Source of the DNA: Celeribacter marinus
GTDB lineage: Bacteria > Pseudomonadota > Alphaproteobacteria > Rhodobacterales > Rhodobacteraceae
Assembly: GCF_001308265.1 (NCBI RefSeq)
Contig: NZ_CP012023.1
Location: 758,932-822,931 of the forward strand
DNA length: 64,000 nt
Direction of reading: 5' to 3'
The translations under genes were made by a program, and so were the position numbers. A model generated the notes under the pieces. The model saw nothing but the letters and a program-made list of their open reading frames with translations. It made no database searches and was not told the origin of the DNA. Positions 55,325-64,000 of this stretch are shown here, piece after piece. Positions within the stretch are counted from its first letter, which is position 1, and each line of letters begins with the position of its first letter.

Positions 55325-57010
55325 TTACGAATGTTCTTCGGCGGCAGTGGCCGCAAGGGCGGCGTTGAATTTGCGCAGCGCATCCACTTGGAATACCGCC
55401 CCATGAAGGTCGGGACCAAGCTCCTCGCGCAATGTCACCACGGGAATAAACACCAGATTGTGTTGATCAAACATCGGCATCACCTTTTCCAAGGTGGCAT
55501 TGGGCGACACGTAGATCCCTTGATTGATCAACTCGCGGCACGCGTCCTCGGGTGCAGCCCGTGGGGCATCGGGTTTGCGGTAGCATTGATGCACGCGCAC
55601 GGTGGCCAATAAATACGCCTGTGGCCCCGCCGCCAAATGCACACCGCGCCGCTCCAACAGCGTCAAAAAGAACGAGCGATCCACCAAACGCGAGGCCAAC
55701 GCGGTTGAAAGCGACACCGCGACCATCACGGCCAATCCCGTCTGCCAGTCGCCTGTCAGCTCGAACACGATCAACGTGGTGGAAATCGGCGCACCCAATA
55801 CCGCCGCCGCCACCGCGCCCATGCCCGCAAGCGCGTAAAGCGTGGCGGTGCCGGAAATGTCGGGGAATATCGAAGTGGCGATCAGGCCAAATGACAAGCC
55901 TGTCAGCGCCCCAACCATCAATGCGGGCGAAAACACCCCGCCCCCCATCCGCCCCGCCATGGTAATTGCGACAGCCACAACTTTGAGCACCGTGAATACA
56001 ATCGCTTGCCACAACAACAGCTGCCCCGTGAGGGCCATCGATGTCGTCTCATAGCCCACGCCAATGATGTGTGGAAACGCGATCGCCAATAGACCCAGCA
56101 ATAGCCCCGCAATCGCCGGACGAAACAAAGGCGGAATGCCCAAACGCGCCTGCGCCCATGTCCCAAAGTCATCTGCCATAAAGATCGCCCGCATCATCAT
56201 AACGGCCACGAGACCACACACGAGGCCAAGCAATAAAAATGCGGGAAGCTCGACGTAAAAGGTCAACGCGCCTTCGGCCACAAGCGTGAACTCGGTCACA
56301 TCGCCAAATTCAAGGCGGTTGATCACTGTCCCTGCTGCGGCCGCGATGGCAATCGGTGCGAACGCATGCACAGCAAAGTGGCGTAGCACGACCTCAAGCG
56401 CAAAGAGCGTGCCCGCAATCGGTGCATTAAAAGACGCGGATACCGCCGCAGCCACGGCACAGCCCAAAAGATCGCGCCCCGTGACACCATTGGCATGCAG
56501 CCGATTGGACACCCACGACGAGATCACGGCAGCAAGGTGTACAACCGGCCCCTCGCGCCCCGTTGAGCCACCAGTAGAGAGCGTCACCAACGAGGCCGCA
56601 GCGGACGCCCACCCTGCGCGCCGCTCCACACGACCCTCATTGAGGGCCGCCCCCTCGATCACATCCGCAACAGAGCGCACGCGCCCGTCAGGGGTAAACC
56701 AGTTGAGGATCACACCGACCACCAGACCGCCCATGACCGGCACACTCAACACCCAATACCACGGCAGATCACTGGCAAAGCTATGTAAATGGGACAGATC
56801 CTCGGTGCCGTAAATTGCACCTTGTAACCAGTTGATACCTTTTCGAAAAAGGAGTGCGGCAAAGCCGGATGCAATACCGATCAACAGAGCAATGAACCAA
56901 AACTGGATTTGGCTCGGCCCCTTGGCACGCATAACCGCAAGGGCCGTGGCAATACCGTCACGCATTTCGCGCAAGGCCGTTTGCGGGTATGAGGGTTTGT
57001 CCTCTGGCAT
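55325..57010 (-). CDS. CLC-family chloride channel/antiporter with CBS pair
   Basis: 561-residue CLC membrane protein with about 14-18 helical segments and C-terminal CBS domains (about 455-545). Selectivity segments GSTGREGPVV (149-158, gating Glu153) and GGGVFSPALMVG are intact. The inner residue that is Glu203 in the E. coli H+/Cl- antiporter is Val207 here (FALEVV), as in true channels, so uncoupled anion flow is suggested. The start at 57010 is the first Met; Met16 is also possible. It is divergent from a GlcD-type gene. Confidence 0.9.
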   Translation of the reverse strand: MPEDKPSYPQTALREMRDGIATALAVMRAKGPSQIQFWFIALLIGIASGFAALLFRKGINWLQGAIYGTEDLSHLHSFASDLPWYWVLSVPVMGGLVVGVILNWFTPDGRVRSVADVIEGAALNEGRVERRAGWASAAASLVTLSTGGSTGREGPVVHLAAVISSWVSNRLHANGVTGRDLLGCAVAAAVSASFNAPIAGTLFALEVVLRHFAVHAFAPIAIAAAAGTVINRLEFGDVTEFTLVAEGALTFYVELPAFLLLGLVCGLVAVMMMRAIFMADDFGTWAQARLGIPPLFRPAIAGLLLGLLAIAFPHIIGVGYETTSMALTGQLLLWQAIVFTVLKVVAVAITMAGRMGGGVFSPALMVGALTGLSFGLIATSIFPDISGTATLYALAGMGAVAAAVLGAPISTTLIVFELTGDWQTGLAVMVAVSLSTALASRLVDRSFFLTLLERRGVHLAAGPQAYLLATVRVHQCYRKPDAPRAAPEDACRELINQGIYVSPNATLEKVMPMFDQHNLVFIPVVTLREELGPDLHGAVFQVDALRKFNAALAATAAEEHS

Positions 57011-57114
57011 CCGGATTTACGGCTCTCTCATCCTTTCGTGCCACAACGGCTTTCACCCTCGTGGCGCTTCTACTATGGTCGCGCAGTCATCATCCCGTGT
57101 TTATAGAGACAACC

Positions 57115-58482
57115 ATGATCCCAGACATCGCATTCGACGCACTTTCCACAGTTCTAGAAGGTCGCGTGACCCGTTCCAAGTCCGATCTTGATGTTCATGG
57201 CCGATCTGAGACGTGGTTTGCCCCCACGCCGCCGGACGCAGTGGCCTACCCCGAGACGACCCAAGAGGTCTCGGCCATGATGAAAGTGTGTTACGCGCAC
57301 GACATCCCTGTAGTCGCATGGGGAGCGGGCACGTCACTTGAGGGGCAGACTTTGGCCATTCATGGCGGGCTTGTCGTCGACTTTAGCCGCATGAACCGCG
57401 TTTTACAGGTCAATGATGCTGATATGGATTGTCGGGTACAGCCCGGTGTGACACGCGAACAACTCAACACCGACTTGCGCGCAACCGGTCTGATGTTTCC
57501 CGTCGATCCGGGCGCAAACGCCTCTATTGGTGGCATGGCCATGACGCGGGCCTCGGGCACCACCGCCGTGCGCTACGGCACAATGCGCGACAACGTGATT
57601 GGCCTGAGCGTTGTTTTAGCAGACGGCACCATCATTGAAACCGGATCGCGCGCGCGCAAATCGTCGGCCGGCTATGATCTCACAGCGCTATTTGTCGGCT
57701 CCGAAGGCACCCTTGGCCTCGTGACCGAGTTGTCGTTGCGCCTGTATGGCCAGCCCGAAGCCATTAGCGCCGCTGTCTGTGCCTTCGATGATCTGGACGC
57801 AGCCGTCAACGCCGTCATTGCGACCATCCAATACGGGCTACCAATGGCGCGGATCGAGTTTCTCGATGTGGTCAGCGTTCAGGCTGTAAATGCCTACTCA
57901 GGTGCCAATTTCCCCGCGCGCCCGCATCTATTTGTCGAGTTCCACGGCTCTCAGGTGAGTGTCGCTGACCAAGTGGAGACTTTTGGCGACATCGTGCGCG
58001 ACTTTGGCGGATCGGACTTTGAATGGGCCAGCAAGACCGAAGAGCGCAACGCCCTTTGGACCATGCGCCACAATGCCTACTATGCCTGTCTTGCCCTCAA
58101 GCCCGGTTACAAAGCCGTTGTAACCGACATTTGCGTGCCGATTTCAAAACTTGCTCAAGCGGTCGAGGAAACGGCCGCCGACATTGCCGCTTCCCCGCTT
58201 GATGGGCCGATTTTGGGCCACGTTGGAGATGGCAATTTTCATGCGATCTTATTGATTGAGGACGCAAATGACGCGGATCTGGGCGAGGCGAAGCGCCTTG
58301 CCGGACGCATGGCCGAGCGCGCGCTGGCCATGGGCGGTACAATCACCGGCGAACATGGGATCGGGATGGGTAAAAAAGACTTGATGCAAGCCGAACACGG
58401 GGCCGCATGGACCGTTATGGGCGCGCTCAAATCCGCCATGGACCCCCGCAACCTCATGAACCCTGGCAAGCTGGTCCCCTAA
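57115..58482 (+). CDS. FAD-linked D-2-hydroxyacid dehydrogenase (GlcD/Dld type)
   Basis: 455-residue VAO-fold flavoenzyme: FAD-binding domain with VVAWGAGTSLEGQTL, FPVDPGANASIGGMAMTRASGTTAVRYGTMRDN and TRKSSAGYDLTALFVGSEGTLG-like runs, and a C-terminal cap with GHVGDGNFH and GGTITGEHGIGMGKK. It oxidises D-lactate or glycolate and feeds electrons to quinone or a cytochrome. Because no glcE or glcF follows, a single-subunit D-lactate dehydrogenase is more likely. The Met at 57115 is chosen for the family N-terminus. Confidence 0.9.
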   Translation: MIPDIAFDALSTVLEGRVTRSKSDLDVHGRSETWFAPTPPDAVAYPETTQEVSAMMKVCYAHDIPVVAWGAGTSLEGQTLAIHGGLVVDFSRMNRVLQVNDADMDCRVQPGVTREQLNTDLRATGLMFPVDPGANASIGGMAMTRASGTTAVRYGTMRDNVIGLSVVLADGTIIETGSRARKSSAGYDLTALFVGSEGTLGLVTELSLRLYGQPEAISAAVCAFDDLDAAVNAVIATIQYGLPMARIEFLDVVSVQAVNAYSGANFPARPHLFVEFHGSQVSVADQVETFGDIVRDFGGSDFEWASKTEERNALWTMRHNAYYACLALKPGYKAVVTDICVPISKLAQAVEETAADIAASPLDGPILGHVGDGNFHAILLIEDANDADLGEAKRLAGRMAERALAMGGTITGEHGIGMGKKDLMQAEHGAAWTVMGALKSAMDPRNLMNPGKLVP

Positions 58483-58489
58483 GGGCGCG

Positions 58490-60142
58490 TTACATTTCCA
58501 ACAGCGATTTGGCGGCTTCGCGTGCGGCCTCAGTAATCGTGTCACCCGACAACATCCGCGCGACCTCCATCACGCGATCATCACCGATCATCGGCGTCAC
58601 CTCGGACAGGGTCACCTCGTTCTCGACGCGTTTGGCCACGCGCCAATGATGACCACCCAATGCGGCCACCTGTGGGGAGTGGGTGACGACCAAAACCTGT
58701 CCCTCCCCCGCAAGCGCCTTGAGACGGCGTCCGACCGCATCGGCAGTCGCCCCGCCAACGCCCCTATCAATCTCGTCAAAGATCATCGTCACGCCGGTTT
58801 GATCGCGCGTCAAACAGACCTTAAGCGCCAAAAGAAAGCGCGACAACTCACCGCCAGATGCGATTTTATTGAGCGGGCCTGCCGGTGCACCGGGGTTGGT
58901 GGCCACCGTAAACGCGACGATATCGCGACCATCCGGCCCCGCGTCACTTTGCGTGACATCCGTGGTGAACACCGCACGCTCCATTTTGAGCGGGGCCAAC
59001 TCATCGCCCATTTGTCCGTCCAGCCGCGCCGCCGCCGCACTACGCGCCGCCGTCAAATCCGCCGCCGCCGCATCATAGACCGACTGCGCCTTGGCAACAT
59101 CGGCCTCCAGTCGCGCGATATCCTCAACACCGCCGTCAAGGGCGGCAAGTTTATCACGTAGCCCATCGGCAAAGGGGCCAAGCTCATCGGCGGCAATCCC
59201 GTGCTTTCGGGCCAAACCGCGAATAGCAAATAACCGCTCTTCAACGCCTTCCAACTCATGCGGATTGAACCGCAAACCTTCGATTGCGTCCTCAACACCG
59301 CCTTGCGCCTCGCCCAATTCATTGAGCGCACGCGCTAAGGCATCGATTGCCTCATCAAGCGCGCCATCAGCCTTTTCCGCCGCACCCTCAAGCCATTTGA
59401 GCGCGTCGACCAATTGCCCCTCACCCCCGTCATAGGACATGGCCTGATGGGCTTTGGCGACATCTACGGCAATCTTTTCGGCCTGCTGCATCCGGCGGCG
59501 CTCAGCATCGAGCACGGCCTCCTCGCCCGCTTGCGGGTCAAGTGTATCAAGCTCGCCCACAGCGTGGCGCAAGAACTCTTCTTCGTCCTTGAGCGCCGCT
59601 TGTTTGGCGCGCGCCGTTGCGAGGTCTTTTTGGGCAAGACTGAGTGTTTTCCACGCACCACGGGTCACGGTCAGGTGGTCGCCAAGATTGCCAAATTCGT
59701 CGAGGAGCACACGGTGGCCACGTGGATTGAGCAACCCGCGATCGTCATGCTGGCCGTGCAGTTCGACCAAGACATTCGACAAACGGCGCAGCATTTCGCC
59801 AGAAACACGGCGATCATTGACCCATGCCGTTTTACGACCGTCTTGAGCGTTGATCCGGCGCAAGATCAATTCACCGTCCTCGGCCTCGATATCCAGTTCG
59901 GCCAAAATCTCTTCGGCATCGTGACCGCGCGGCAGTTCGAACACCGCCGTCACCTCGCCCTGCTGCGCCCCCGCGCGCACCAAATCCGCGCGCCCACGCC
60001 AGCCAAGGACAAACCCGAGACTATCGAGCAAAATGGATTTGCCCGCGCCCGTCTCGCCCGTCAACACGTTGAGACCCGGTTGGAACGCAAGTTCCAAGCG
60101 GTCGATAATCAACATGTCACGAATATCGAGGTGCCTCAGCAT
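58490..60142 (-). CDS. recN: DNA repair protein RecN
   Basis: 550-residue SMC-like ATPase: Walker A GETGAGKSIL near residue 30, long coiled coils (about 155-215 and 275-375), and a C-terminal ABC signature and Walker B in ASGGELSRFLLALK and MIFDEIDRGVGG. It holds broken DNA ends for recombination. It lies 19 bases after bamD in the block ftsZ-lpxC-bamD-recN, all in the same direction. Its far end is 8 bases from the convergent GlcD-type gene. Confidence 0.96.
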   Translation of the reverse strand: MLRHLDIRDMLIIDRLELAFQPGLNVLTGETGAGKSILLDSLGFVLGWRGRADLVRAGAQQGEVTAVFELPRGHDAEEILAELDIEAEDGELILRRINAQDGRKTAWVNDRRVSGEMLRRLSNVLVELHGQHDDRGLLNPRGHRVLLDEFGNLGDHLTVTRGAWKTLSLAQKDLATARAKQAALKDEEEFLRHAVGELDTLDPQAGEEAVLDAERRRMQQAEKIAVDVAKAHQAMSYDGGEGQLVDALKWLEGAAEKADGALDEAIDALARALNELGEAQGGVEDAIEGLRFNPHELEGVEERLFAIRGLARKHGIAADELGPFADGLRDKLAALDGGVEDIARLEADVAKAQSVYDAAAADLTAARSAAAARLDGQMGDELAPLKMERAVFTTDVTQSDAGPDGRDIVAFTVATNPGAPAGPLNKIASGGELSRFLLALKVCLTRDQTGVTMIFDEIDRGVGGATADAVGRRLKALAGEGQVLVVTHSPQVAALGGHHWRVAKRVENEVTLSEVTPMIGDDRVMEVARMLSGDTITEAAREAAKSLLEM

Positions 60143-60161
60143 GGGAAACCCACGTGCAGTG

Positions 60162-61013
60162 TTAGAGCCATTCGCCGCGGATCATTTGACGATACACAGC
60201 ACCAAGCCAGTTGTTTTCGAACGCTTTTTCCTCAAGCCCTTTGCCAGACAACAACTTGTAGCTGTCTTCATACCACTGGGTTGAGCGATAGTTGTGGCCC
60301 AAAATTGCGGCTGCGGTCTGTGCCTCTTGCGTGAACCCAAGCGAGAGATAGCTTTCCACCAAACGGTGCAATGCCTCTGGCGTATGCTGTGTCGTCTGGA
60401 ATTGCTCGACAACCACACGGAACCGGTTGGCCGCAGAGGTGTAATGCTTGCGCTTGAGGTAATAACGCCCGATTTCCATCTCTTTGGCGGCGAGGTGATC
60501 AAACGCCAAATCAAACTTCAAAACTGCGGAGCGCGCATATTCGCTATCTGGATATTGCTCGATCACAACACGCAGCGCGTTGAGCGCCTGAAAGGTCAAA
60601 CCTTGGTCGCGGCCAACATCGTCGATCTGGTCATAATAAGACAGCGCAAGAAGGTATTGCGCGTAAGCGGCATCCTCATCGGCAGGATAGAAATCCATAT
60701 ACCGCTGTGCGGACACACGTGCATTCTCGTAGTCACGATCACGGTGGTAGGAAAACGCTTGCATGATCAACGCGCGCTTGGCCCAGTCGGAATAGGGATA
60801 GAGGCGTTCAACTTCGGAAAAATAGCGCGCCGCGTCGCCAAAATCGTTTTGACTAATTTCGTATTCAGCGCGTTTGTAAATCTCGTCGGCCGGATAGCCC
60901 TCAAGGTCACGCTCGGGGGCGCGGTTGCCACAGGCCGAAAGCAGAAGTGCGAAAGACACGCCCAACCCCAGTTTTAGCCCAACTTTCAGACTGCGATGCG
61001 TTTTTGCCGCCAT
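60162..61013 (-). CDS. bamD: Outer-membrane assembly lipoprotein BamD
   Basis: 283-residue TPR lipoprotein of the BAM complex. Lipobox LLSAC with the lipidated Cys28, then tetratricopeptide helices (EYEISQNDFGDAARYFSEVERLYP, AQRYMDFYPADEDAAYAQYLLALSYYDQ). Together with BamA it inserts outer-membrane proteins. The start at 61013 gives a proper basic N-region. It lies between lpxC and recN. Confidence 0.95.
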   Translation of the reverse strand: MAAKTHRSLKVGLKLGLGVSFALLLSACGNRAPERDLEGYPADEIYKRAEYEISQNDFGDAARYFSEVERLYPYSDWAKRALIMQAFSYHRDRDYENARVSAQRYMDFYPADEDAAYAQYLLALSYYDQIDDVGRDQGLTFQALNALRVVIEQYPDSEYARSAVLKFDLAFDHLAAKEMEIGRYYLKRKHYTSAANRFRVVVEQFQTTQHTPEALHRLVESYLSLGFTQEAQTAAAILGHNYRSTQWYEDSYKLLSGKGLEEKAFENNWLGAVYRQMIRGEWL

Positions 61014-61183
61014 GAAAGGTCCTACCCTTGCCAATTCACCAACCCTTTTTACGGGGCTTACCTTGCTTCCTAGCACAGAAAATTTCCGTGCAAAATGTCT
61101 TTGCGCGGAAATTATGTCACATACGCGGTATGGCGCGATGTTTGTGCGCCACGCAACGGTCGATCACCAAAAATCAGGGGAGA

Positions 61184-62119
61184 TTAGGCGCACACCGCCA
61201 GATCAGAGCGGGTCACACCCGCGCCGGGCAAACGGGCGGCGGTTTTTGCATCCACAGTCACAAAGGCCCACGCGCCCTTAGTCGCAAATAACTTGCGCAA
61301 TAGCGCATTCGTCATCGCATGACCGGCCTTTTGACCAACATAGCGCCCCAAAACAGGCGCACCCGCCAGATACAAATCACCAAGCGCGTCGAGCATTTTG
61401 TGGCGTACAGGCTCATCGTCACGGCGCAGACCGCCCGGACTTAGAACCGCGTCACCATCCACGACAACCGCGTTTTCAAACGTACCGCCCAAAGCGAGAC
61501 CATTTTGGCGCATCACATCCACATCTGACTTGCGACAAAAGGTGCGGCAATCAGACAATTCGCGCACGAATGCGCCATTGGCCATGCTCAACCGCTTGCC
61601 CTGAACGCCAATCGCGGCGTCATCAAAGTCGATGTGAAAATCGATTTCCATCGTGTCCGCAGGCTCCAAACGCGCAACCGCGTCCCCCTGTTCGATCACA
61701 ACCGGTTTCAACACTTTGAGAACCCGTGCCGGTCCGTCTTGTTGCGCGAGGCCAGAGGACAACAGCTTTTCCACAAACGGCGCCGCAGAGCCATCAAGGA
61801 TCGGAACCTCAGGGCCATCAACCGAGACAACCGCGTTATTGACGCCCAGTCCCGCCAATGCCGCCATAATATGCTCAACCGTAGAGAGCGTCACGCCATC
61901 CTCATTGCGCATCAATGTACACAACTGCGAGGGCACAACGTGATCCCACCGCGCCGCAATTTCGCAGGCACGATCATCCGCAACATCCGCAGCCACATCA
62001 GAACGCACAAACGTAATGCCCGCATTCACCCGAGCAGGCGATACCACCATGCGCACAGGCGCACCGGAGTGAAGTCCCACTCCATCGAATATCACTGGTT
62101 TAACGAGCGTTGTTTGCAC
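61184..62119 (-). CDS. lpxC: UDP-3-O-acyl-N-acetylglucosamine deacetylase
   Basis: 311-residue zinc amidase, the committed step of lipid A synthesis. The two LpxC repeats include the VEHIMAALAGLGVNNAVV segment with the zinc His, and DEPVRHKMLDALGDLYLAG with His and Asp ligands. The start is a GTG at 62119 (QTTLVKPVIFDGVGLHSG follows); AGAGG lies 7 bases before it. Upstream reading through to a Met at 62335 is rejected as it lacks family sequence. It follows ftsZ with a terminator-like hairpin between. Confidence 0.95.
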   Translation of the reverse strand: MQTTLVKPVIFDGVGLHSGAPVRMVVSPARVNAGITFVRSDVAADVADDRACEIAARWDHVVPSQLCTLMRNEDGVTLSTVEHIMAALAGLGVNNAVVSVDGPEVPILDGSAAPFVEKLLSSGLAQQDGPARVLKVLKPVVIEQGDAVARLEPADTMEIDFHIDFDDAAIGVQGKRLSMANGAFVRELSDCRTFCRKSDVDVMRQNGLALGGTFENAVVVDGDAVLSPGGLRRDDEPVRHKMLDALGDLYLAGAPVLGRYVGQKAGHAMTNALLRKLFATKGAWAFVTVDAKTAARLPGAGVTRSDLAVCA

Positions 62120-62321
62120 TGCGTGCCTCTGATCTAGGGGTCGTAATAACGGTCTGCGGGGCGCGCAATACGGAACCCGCTTTATATTAGCCAGCAATTT
62201 ACAGTGGGCCGCCAACCGCCTCAACACACAGATTGTAACGGTTTGTAACAGTCGACACCCAAGACACGCGAAAAACAGCCAATAAGATTTCTGCAGCGCG
62301 GCAATGTGTTGATTAATAAAG

Positions 62322-62348
62322 AAAAAGGCCCGCAACAGCGGACCTTTT
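62322..62348 (-). terminator. Terminator between ftsZ and lpxC
   Basis: AAAAGGcCCGC / GCGGaCCTTTT stem with a 4-base loop; it lies downstream of ftsZ on the minus strand, so lpxC needs its own promoter in the 200 bases before its GTG. Confidence 0.75.
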
Positions 62349-62416
62349 CAATACTAATTTATCCGTGATTATGACCCAACGTTATGCACACGATAGAGCC
62401 AGAAATCACTCCACTA

Positions 62417-64000
62417 TCAGTTCGCCTGACGGCGCAAGAACGCGGGAATTTCGATTTTATCTTGTTCCGCTGCGACCTCTTGGTCCTCATCGTAGCCTTG
62501 ATGTGTTTGCGTTTGTGGCTGACGCTGTGGCGCCGCCCCAAAACGCGGCTGCTGCGCGTGTGGCTTAGGGGCAGCAGGACGGGCCTGCTCTTCTGCGCCA
62601 TGACCTGTCATCCGACCAATCAACGAGTTAATCCCGAACCGACCCTGCTTTTGCTCGGGCTCTGGTGCGGCTTGGCGCACTTGTGGTGCGGGCTGGCGCG
62701 ACACGGCGGCTTGCAAACGTGCAAGTGTTTCGGGCGCAGGGCTTCCGGCTGGCGCAGCTTGTGGCGCAACATAGGCCTCGGCAGCATGGTCATACTGTGC
62801 GTGCTGGTGAACCGGCGCATGCGCGGCGGGCTGCGCAGGGGCAGGCTGATACGCGGGCGCAGGTAGATCGTCGGAGGTATCCGCAACATGGGTGTGCGGC
62901 TCATAGGACGACTGAGGCTCGAACACATCAAAGCTGGGCTGAACAGGAGCCTGAGCGGCGACAGGGGCCTCAACGGGCGCTGCGGCCACAGGAGCCTCGA
63001 CCTCAACTTGTGGCGCAAGTGGCTCGGACAAACGGCGACGCGGAACAGGCGTTTCGGCCAGATTTGTGTTGGCGTCGATGCCTGTAGCAACAACAGACAC
63101 GCGCATCGCACCTTCGAGGGTTGGGTCCATTGTGGAGCCAACAATGATGTTTGCGTCTGGATCGACCTCTTCGCGAATACGGTTCGCCGCCTCGTCCAGT
63201 TCGAACAAGGTGAGATCGGCACCGCCGGTAATGTTGATAAGAACGCCACGTGCGCCTTTGAGCGAGATTTCGTCCAACAGCGGGTTTGCAATGGCTTTCT
63301 CTGCGGCTTGGATCGCGCGATCTTCGCCCGATGCTTCGCCTGTGCCCATCATGGCTTTGCCCATTTCGTCCATGACAGCGCGCACATCGGCAAAGTCGAG
63401 GTTGATCAGGCCGGGACGAACCATAAGGTCAGTCACACCCTTAACGCCTTGATACAGAACATCGTCGGCCATGGAGAAGGCTTCGGTAAACGTTGTTTTT
63501 TCATTGGCCAGACGGAACAGGTTCTGGTTCGGGATGATGATCAGTGTGTCGACCATCTTTTGCAATTGCTCCACGCCCTCTTCGGCCTGACGCATGCGCT
63601 TAGCACCCTCAAACTGGAACGGCTTGGTCACAACACCAACGGTCAAAACGCCAAGCTCACGTGCGGCCTGAGCAATGATCGGCGCGGCACCTGTGCCCGT
63701 ACCCCCACCCATACCGGCGGTGATGAAACACATGTGAGCACCCGCAAGGTGGTCAACGATTGTTTCAATGCTTTCTTCAGCAGCGGCCGCACCAACGGAT
63801 GCACGCGCTCCTGCGCCCAATCCTTCGGTGACCTTGACGCCCATCTGTATTTTCGCGGTGGATTTGGAATGCGACAGCGCTTGCGCGTCCGTATTCGCCA
63901 CGACGAACTCAACACCCTCAAGCGCCTTTTCGATCATGTTGTTGACCGCGTTGCCACCGGCACCGCCGACTCCAAACACCGTAATTTTAGGTTTCAAGTC
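62417..64000 (-). CDS. ftsZ: Cell division protein FtsZ, N-terminus cut by the window edge
   Basis: 528 codons visible. GTPase domain with [12 protein letters not shown], tubulin signature [10 protein letters not shown] and TVGVVTKPF; a long Pro/Ala-rich, disordered linker follows (about residues 330-480), and the C-terminus ends PAFLRRQAN, the FtsA/ZipA-binding tail. The TTG at 63997 is an internal Leu codon ([10 protein letters not shown]), so the true start lies beyond base 64000. The linker is long even for an alphaproteobacterium. Confidence 0.97.
   Translation of the reverse strand, partial: DLKPKITVFGVGGAGGNAVNNMIEKALEGVEFVVANTDAQALSHSKSTAKIQMGVKVTEGLGAGARASVGAAAAEESIETIVDHLAGAHMCFITAGMGGGTGTGAAPIIAQAARELGVLTVGVVTKPFQFEGAKRMRQAEEGVEQLQKMVDTLIIIPNQNLFRLANEKTTFTEAFSMADDVLYQGVKGVTDLMVRPGLINLDFADVRAVMDEMGKAMMGTGEASGEDRAIQAAEKAIANPLLDEISLKGARGVLINITGGADLTLFELDEAANRIREEVDPDANIIVGSTMDPTLEGAMRVSVVATGIDANTNLAETPVPRRRLSEPLAPQVEVEAPVAAAPVEAPVAAQAPVQPSFDVFEPQSSYEPHTHVADTSDDLPAPAYQPAPAQPAAHAPVHQHAQYDHAAEAYVAPQAAPAGSPAPETLARLQAAVSRQPAPQVRQAAPEPEQKQGRFGINSLIGRMTGHGAEEQARPAAPKPHAQQPRFGAAPQRQPQTQTHQGYDEDQEVAAEQDKIEIPAFLRRQAN

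Noticed and set aside
63995..63997. TTG as the ftsZ start codon
   Set aside because: It encodes an internal Leu of [10 protein letters not shown]; FtsZ N-termini extend further, so the start is outside the window.
1..64000. CRISPR arrays, insertion sequences, prophage or integron elements
   Set aside because: No regularly spaced repeats, transposase, integrase or phage structural genes were found; the window reads as core chromosome.

Overview
This window is 64 kb of ordinary-looking core chromosome from an alphaproteobacterium, most likely a member of the Rhodobacteraceae (roseobacter group). The reasons are a moderately GC-rich composition; the ftsZ-lpxC-bamD-recN block; cobS/cobT with an upstream J-domain gene; a complete soxVWXYZABCD cluster with soxS, soxR and a YeeE-type transporter; a solitary ctaD with a small cytochrome c just upstream; a selenide dikinase fused to an NDH-like flavoprotein; and tandem gap genes. 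No insertion sequence, prophage, integron, CRISPR array or plasmid function was seen. Almost everything is intact, and only the genes at the two ends (purL, ftsZ) are cut by the window.

Layout. 1-10 kb: 3' part of purL, a Cys-rich YkgJ-like protein, a BolA/Grx4 pair, zapA with a coiled-coil partner, transketolase, and two gap paralogues flanking a 47-residue membrane peptide. 10-12.7 kb: coaD, a CBS protein, a DUF2892 membrane protein, a Crp/Fnr regulator and a DUF302 protein. 12.7-23.2 kb: the sulfur-oxidation locus. soxV-W-X-Y-Z-A-B-C-D run leftwards, while soxS, a HbpS-like secreted protein, soxR and a YeeE/SoxT transporter run rightwards from a shared control region. 23.2-28.7 kb: glycerate kinase, a flavin-binding PNPOx-like protein, the NDH-SelD fusion convergent with mnmH, and tRNA-Leu(GAG). 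28.7-36.9 kb: a DUF2306 membrane protein, a membrane LytTR regulator, lipB, cytochrome c, ctaD, several small proteins, yqeY and carA. 37-44.5 kb: a large membrane glycosyltransferase with an MshEN-like front domain, a GntR/FCD regulator, a HAD phosphatase, a UbiH-type hydroxylase, a class V aminotransferase and a transglycosylase-like protein. 44.6-55.2 kb: gatB, tandem DUF4177-like genes, J-domain protein, DUF808, fasciclin, cobS, cobT, aminopeptidase P and DUF427. 55.3-64 kb: a CLC chloride protein with CBS domains, a GlcD-type flavoprotein, then recN, bamD, lpxC and ftsZ on the minus strand.

How it works together. The sox genes encode a full periplasmic thiosulfate-oxidising multienzyme (SoxXA, YZ, B, CD), its thiol-reducing supply line (SoxV/W/S), a repressor and a probable sulfur-compound transporter. 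Electrons from it could reach the aa3 oxidase, whose subunit I lies about 11 kb further along beside a small cytochrome c. The gap pair looks functionally split: one copy has lost the Asp that selects NAD, and both promoters carry a similar TGTTAGCG palindrome, which suggests shared control by a LacI-type carbon regulator. selD and mnmH together provide selenium modification of tRNA wobble uridine. The points most worth a second look are the gap cofactor split and its operators, the hairpins that divide the sox operon, the Crp/Fnr regulator with a double-Cys sensor motif beside sox, the SelD fusion, and the channel-like residue in the CLC protein.
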